A DNA stretch of 64,000 nt, from contig CM062214.1 of the NCBI GenBank assembly GCA_031216445.1, positions 25,822,501 through 25,886,500 on the forward strand, in the 5' to 3' direction. Shown here piece after piece: positions 61,891 through 64,000 of this stretch. Under the pieces are notes generated by a model that did not search any database, was not told where the DNA came from, and was given only the letters and a program-made list of their open reading frames with translations. A program made the position numbers and the translations under genes. The DNA is from Lateolabrax maculatus. Lineage: Eukaryota > Chordata > Actinopteri > Acropomatiformes > Lateolabracidae. The first letter of the stretch is position 1. The number at the start of each line of letters is the position of its first letter.

Positions 61891-62346
61891 TGACCTCCCT
61901 GTGTGCTTTTCTCAGGTGAAACAGAGGAGAAGAGACTGCATTAGCTGCTGCTGATGGATGCCTGCAGGGTGACTGCTCGCTGACACTGCGGACTGGTACA
62001 ACGTGATACTACAACAACAAAGACACTAAGTCAGTCTGAAACGCTGCCGTTTCCCCCCCGAGGGGGTCAGAGAACATCAACAGTGCAGAGAGTCTAAGAG
62101 GGCTGTCACTGCAGGCTGGAGGTCTCCCAGATCAGGTTCGCTTTCACTCCCACACACAGCTAATGGACGGGGATCTGTCTAGGTGACATTGGTGCTCAGA
62201 GACTTTAAAAGGTCCTGTAATACTCTGCTTTTGGGATTTTGTTTTCAAACGGTCTATAACTCAGGATAAGACCATTGTTTTACATGATTGCAAATAAAGG
62301 CATTTTATTCATCAATTATGTTATTTTGTGAATGAACAAATAAAGG
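61891..62346. other. flanking DNA, moderately GC-rich then AT-rich
   Basis: Shoulder of the CpG-rich island. No exon or repeat recognised. Confidence 0.4.
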
Positions 62347-62605
62347 ATAGAGCTGCAACGGTTAGTCAGTTAATGAATTAGTTGATCGACAGAAAATTCT
62401 TAAATTAAAAAATCCAAATATTCTCCTCCTTGTCTTAACATTATAGTAAATTGAATATTTTGGGGGTTTTTGGTCAAACGAAACAAGGCATTTGATGACG
62501 TCACCTCAGGCTCAAGGCATTTTAACTGTTTTATGAGATTATATATAAACAGTTAATTAAGAAAATAGTCAGCAAATTAATCAATAACTAATATAATCTC
62601 TAGTT
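62347..62605. mobile_element. hAT-like MITE, copy 2
   Basis: Starts 'agctgcaacggttagtcagt', has 'ttaatgaattagttgatcg', interior 'aacaaggcatttgatgacgt' and ends 'aatagtcagcaaattaatc'. Same family and orientation as 22970-23227. Non-autonomous, about 260 bp, no ORF. Confidence 0.65.
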
Positions 62606-64000
62606 GAAGTCTTCATCGGTATTGCTCTCACAACACTGAACAGTAAAACTGATGAGTGGAGGTGTTTGGGTTCAAATTTCATGTTAAGACTTGACAGAAA
62701 GGGAAGATTTTAGTGAAGTGAATCCGTTGTGATGCTCTGCAGTAATTAATATCACACATATGCACATAAATCATGTAACATATCAATATTGACTGTTATA
62801 TTAGATTTTTCAACCTGTTGAGTTTATGAAACTTTCTTGAATTCAAGTTAAAAAGGTCAAAACAATCAAGACTTATTCATCTTTACTTCTAATTAAGCCG
62901 ATGCTAATGATGAAGAGACATTTAATCTTAACATTTAATGAGTTTGTGGGACGTGCTCCACGCCCTCCTTGGTGCGTCTGTTTTGACCTGCGTTTCTAAT
63001 AAAGACCTACTTATTGCCACTGCAGAGACAGGTGTATACCGAGAAGGCAACACAGGAGTTTAGATGGTTGTGTGCAAGTGAAGGTAAGGGCGTTGAGTCA
63101 TCCCTCCCACTGAGGAGACATGAAACGTTTACCGTTTTACTTCCTCGTCTATCAGCTGTACTTTATACTGGATCTTTGGGCGAAGACAACAGTGCTATAT
63201 ACTGTTAAAAAAAAGTTGGGTCATTGTGAGGTGTGGGTGTGTTGTTTTATCACAGCCTGTGCTTGTGTTACTTTTCAGCATATCCTGATACATATGTTGT
63301 GTCGGTGTGTGTGTTTCGATTAATTTATGCAGTGAAACACGAAACAGAGTTCAGAAGCATTTTCATTCACAAAAATCATGACTTAAATGTACCTCAGGTG
63401 AGTTGGTTTGTCATCTGTTCGTGTATTTGACAGAAATAAATAATTCATATTTCTAAGATACAAATCACAATAATACAAATGATACAATTATACTAAAACC
63501 TTTGTGTGACACTGATAAATGTCATTTATGTACAAGCTTTGGCAAGTTTCTTACTTACAAAAGTGATAAATGTGCTCAGCCTAAAGAAGGCTGTCACACG
63601 GGGAAGACTGATGGATTTTTCAATGACTTAAGTCAAGGTGGGAATCGACTTATCAGCAGTGCGTCCGACACACCTTGATTAAAGACATCTCCACCTCCCA
63701 CTAAGTCCACACACCACCATGTCAGCCTTTTTCTTAACTTAATTCAGAGAGAAGTCTGAGTAGAGCACCTTAAAAACTATTAACAACACTAGTTCCAGGC
63801 AAAATTGAAGGATGTTTTTATGTAGAGGCATGAGTCCTGCAGCAGAGCAGTGTTTATTACTCTGTGTTAGTTACTTTACCCAACAGCGCCTGTGTTATTT
63901 AACAAAGAAAACTGTGCAGCGCTCATGACAAACATCCATCACCACACCAGTCGTTTAACCCCGTGCTCTCCAAATTGCAATAAATAACAAGGCTGTTAGT
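62606..64000. other. AT-rich DNA at window end
   Basis: No exon of map1a or another gene recognised; ORFs of 60-70 codons near 63014-63430 lack similarity and splice logic. Confidence 0.5.

Noticed and set aside
1..64000. CRISPR arrays, operons or prophage-like features
   Set aside because: No regularly spaced repeats; the DNA is clearly vertebrate nuclear.

Overview
The window comes from a vertebrate, and almost certainly a percomorph (spiny-rayed) teleost. Genes are split by GT-AG introns of 0.08 to over 6 kb, exons are GC3-rich while introns are AT-rich with many microsatellites, and several interspersed repeats look like families I know from percomorph fish genomes (from memory, not searched). 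Two protein-coding genes fill it, convergent and tail to tail. PPIP5K1 is on the plus strand (260-35159, 5' end outside the window). MAP1A is on the minus strand (44640-59652 for the exons I can place, first exon(s) not found). The same convergent MAP1A/PPIP5K1 pair exists in mammals, which supports naming these as the '1' and 'A' paralogues rather than PPIP5K2 and MAP1B. || PPIP5K1 (1-35 kb): I place 27 constitutive exons whose phases all agree (3241 coding bases, 1079 codons plus stop after one leading split-codon base). They encode the second half of the ATP-grasp inositol-pyrophosphate kinase domain, the whole histidine-acid-phosphatase-like domain with its RHGDRTP motif, and a disordered C-terminal tail. 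Two extra phase-1/phase-1 ORFs with good splice sites (21825-21881 and 25499-25669) look like cassette exons in the tail. The 3' end offers two C-termini: a donor site overlaps an in-frame stop near 32110, and a further terminal exon at 35071 sits behind a tract of about 530 bases that is almost entirely pyrimidine. || Between the genes (35.2-44.6 kb): probable 3' UTRs, microsatellites, homopolymer runs and an inverted pair of one repeat family; no further gene was recognised. || MAP1A (44.6-59.7 kb): five exons. One 11.9-kb exon codes for 3960 residues: the MAP1 N-terminal domain with a degenerate metallo-beta-lactamase-like motif, a KKE/KKD basic region, very long acidic and KDD/KEE imperfect repeats, and conserved C-terminal blocks. 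Two small exons carry the LC2 light-chain C-terminus. The visible part is about 4160 residues, far longer than mammalian MAP1A (about 2800). || 59.7-64 kb: MAP1A upstream intron or flank, with a CpG-rich island (61560-61890), a perfect RFX X-box palindrome (61406-61419), a long AC microsatellite and a MITE-like repeat. Functionally the two genes are unrelated: one makes inositol pyrophosphates, the other is a neuronal microtubule-binding polyprotein. No novel gene system was found; the most interesting items are the alternative exons and C-termini of ppip5k1, the expanded map1a exon and the candidate intragenic map1a promoter.
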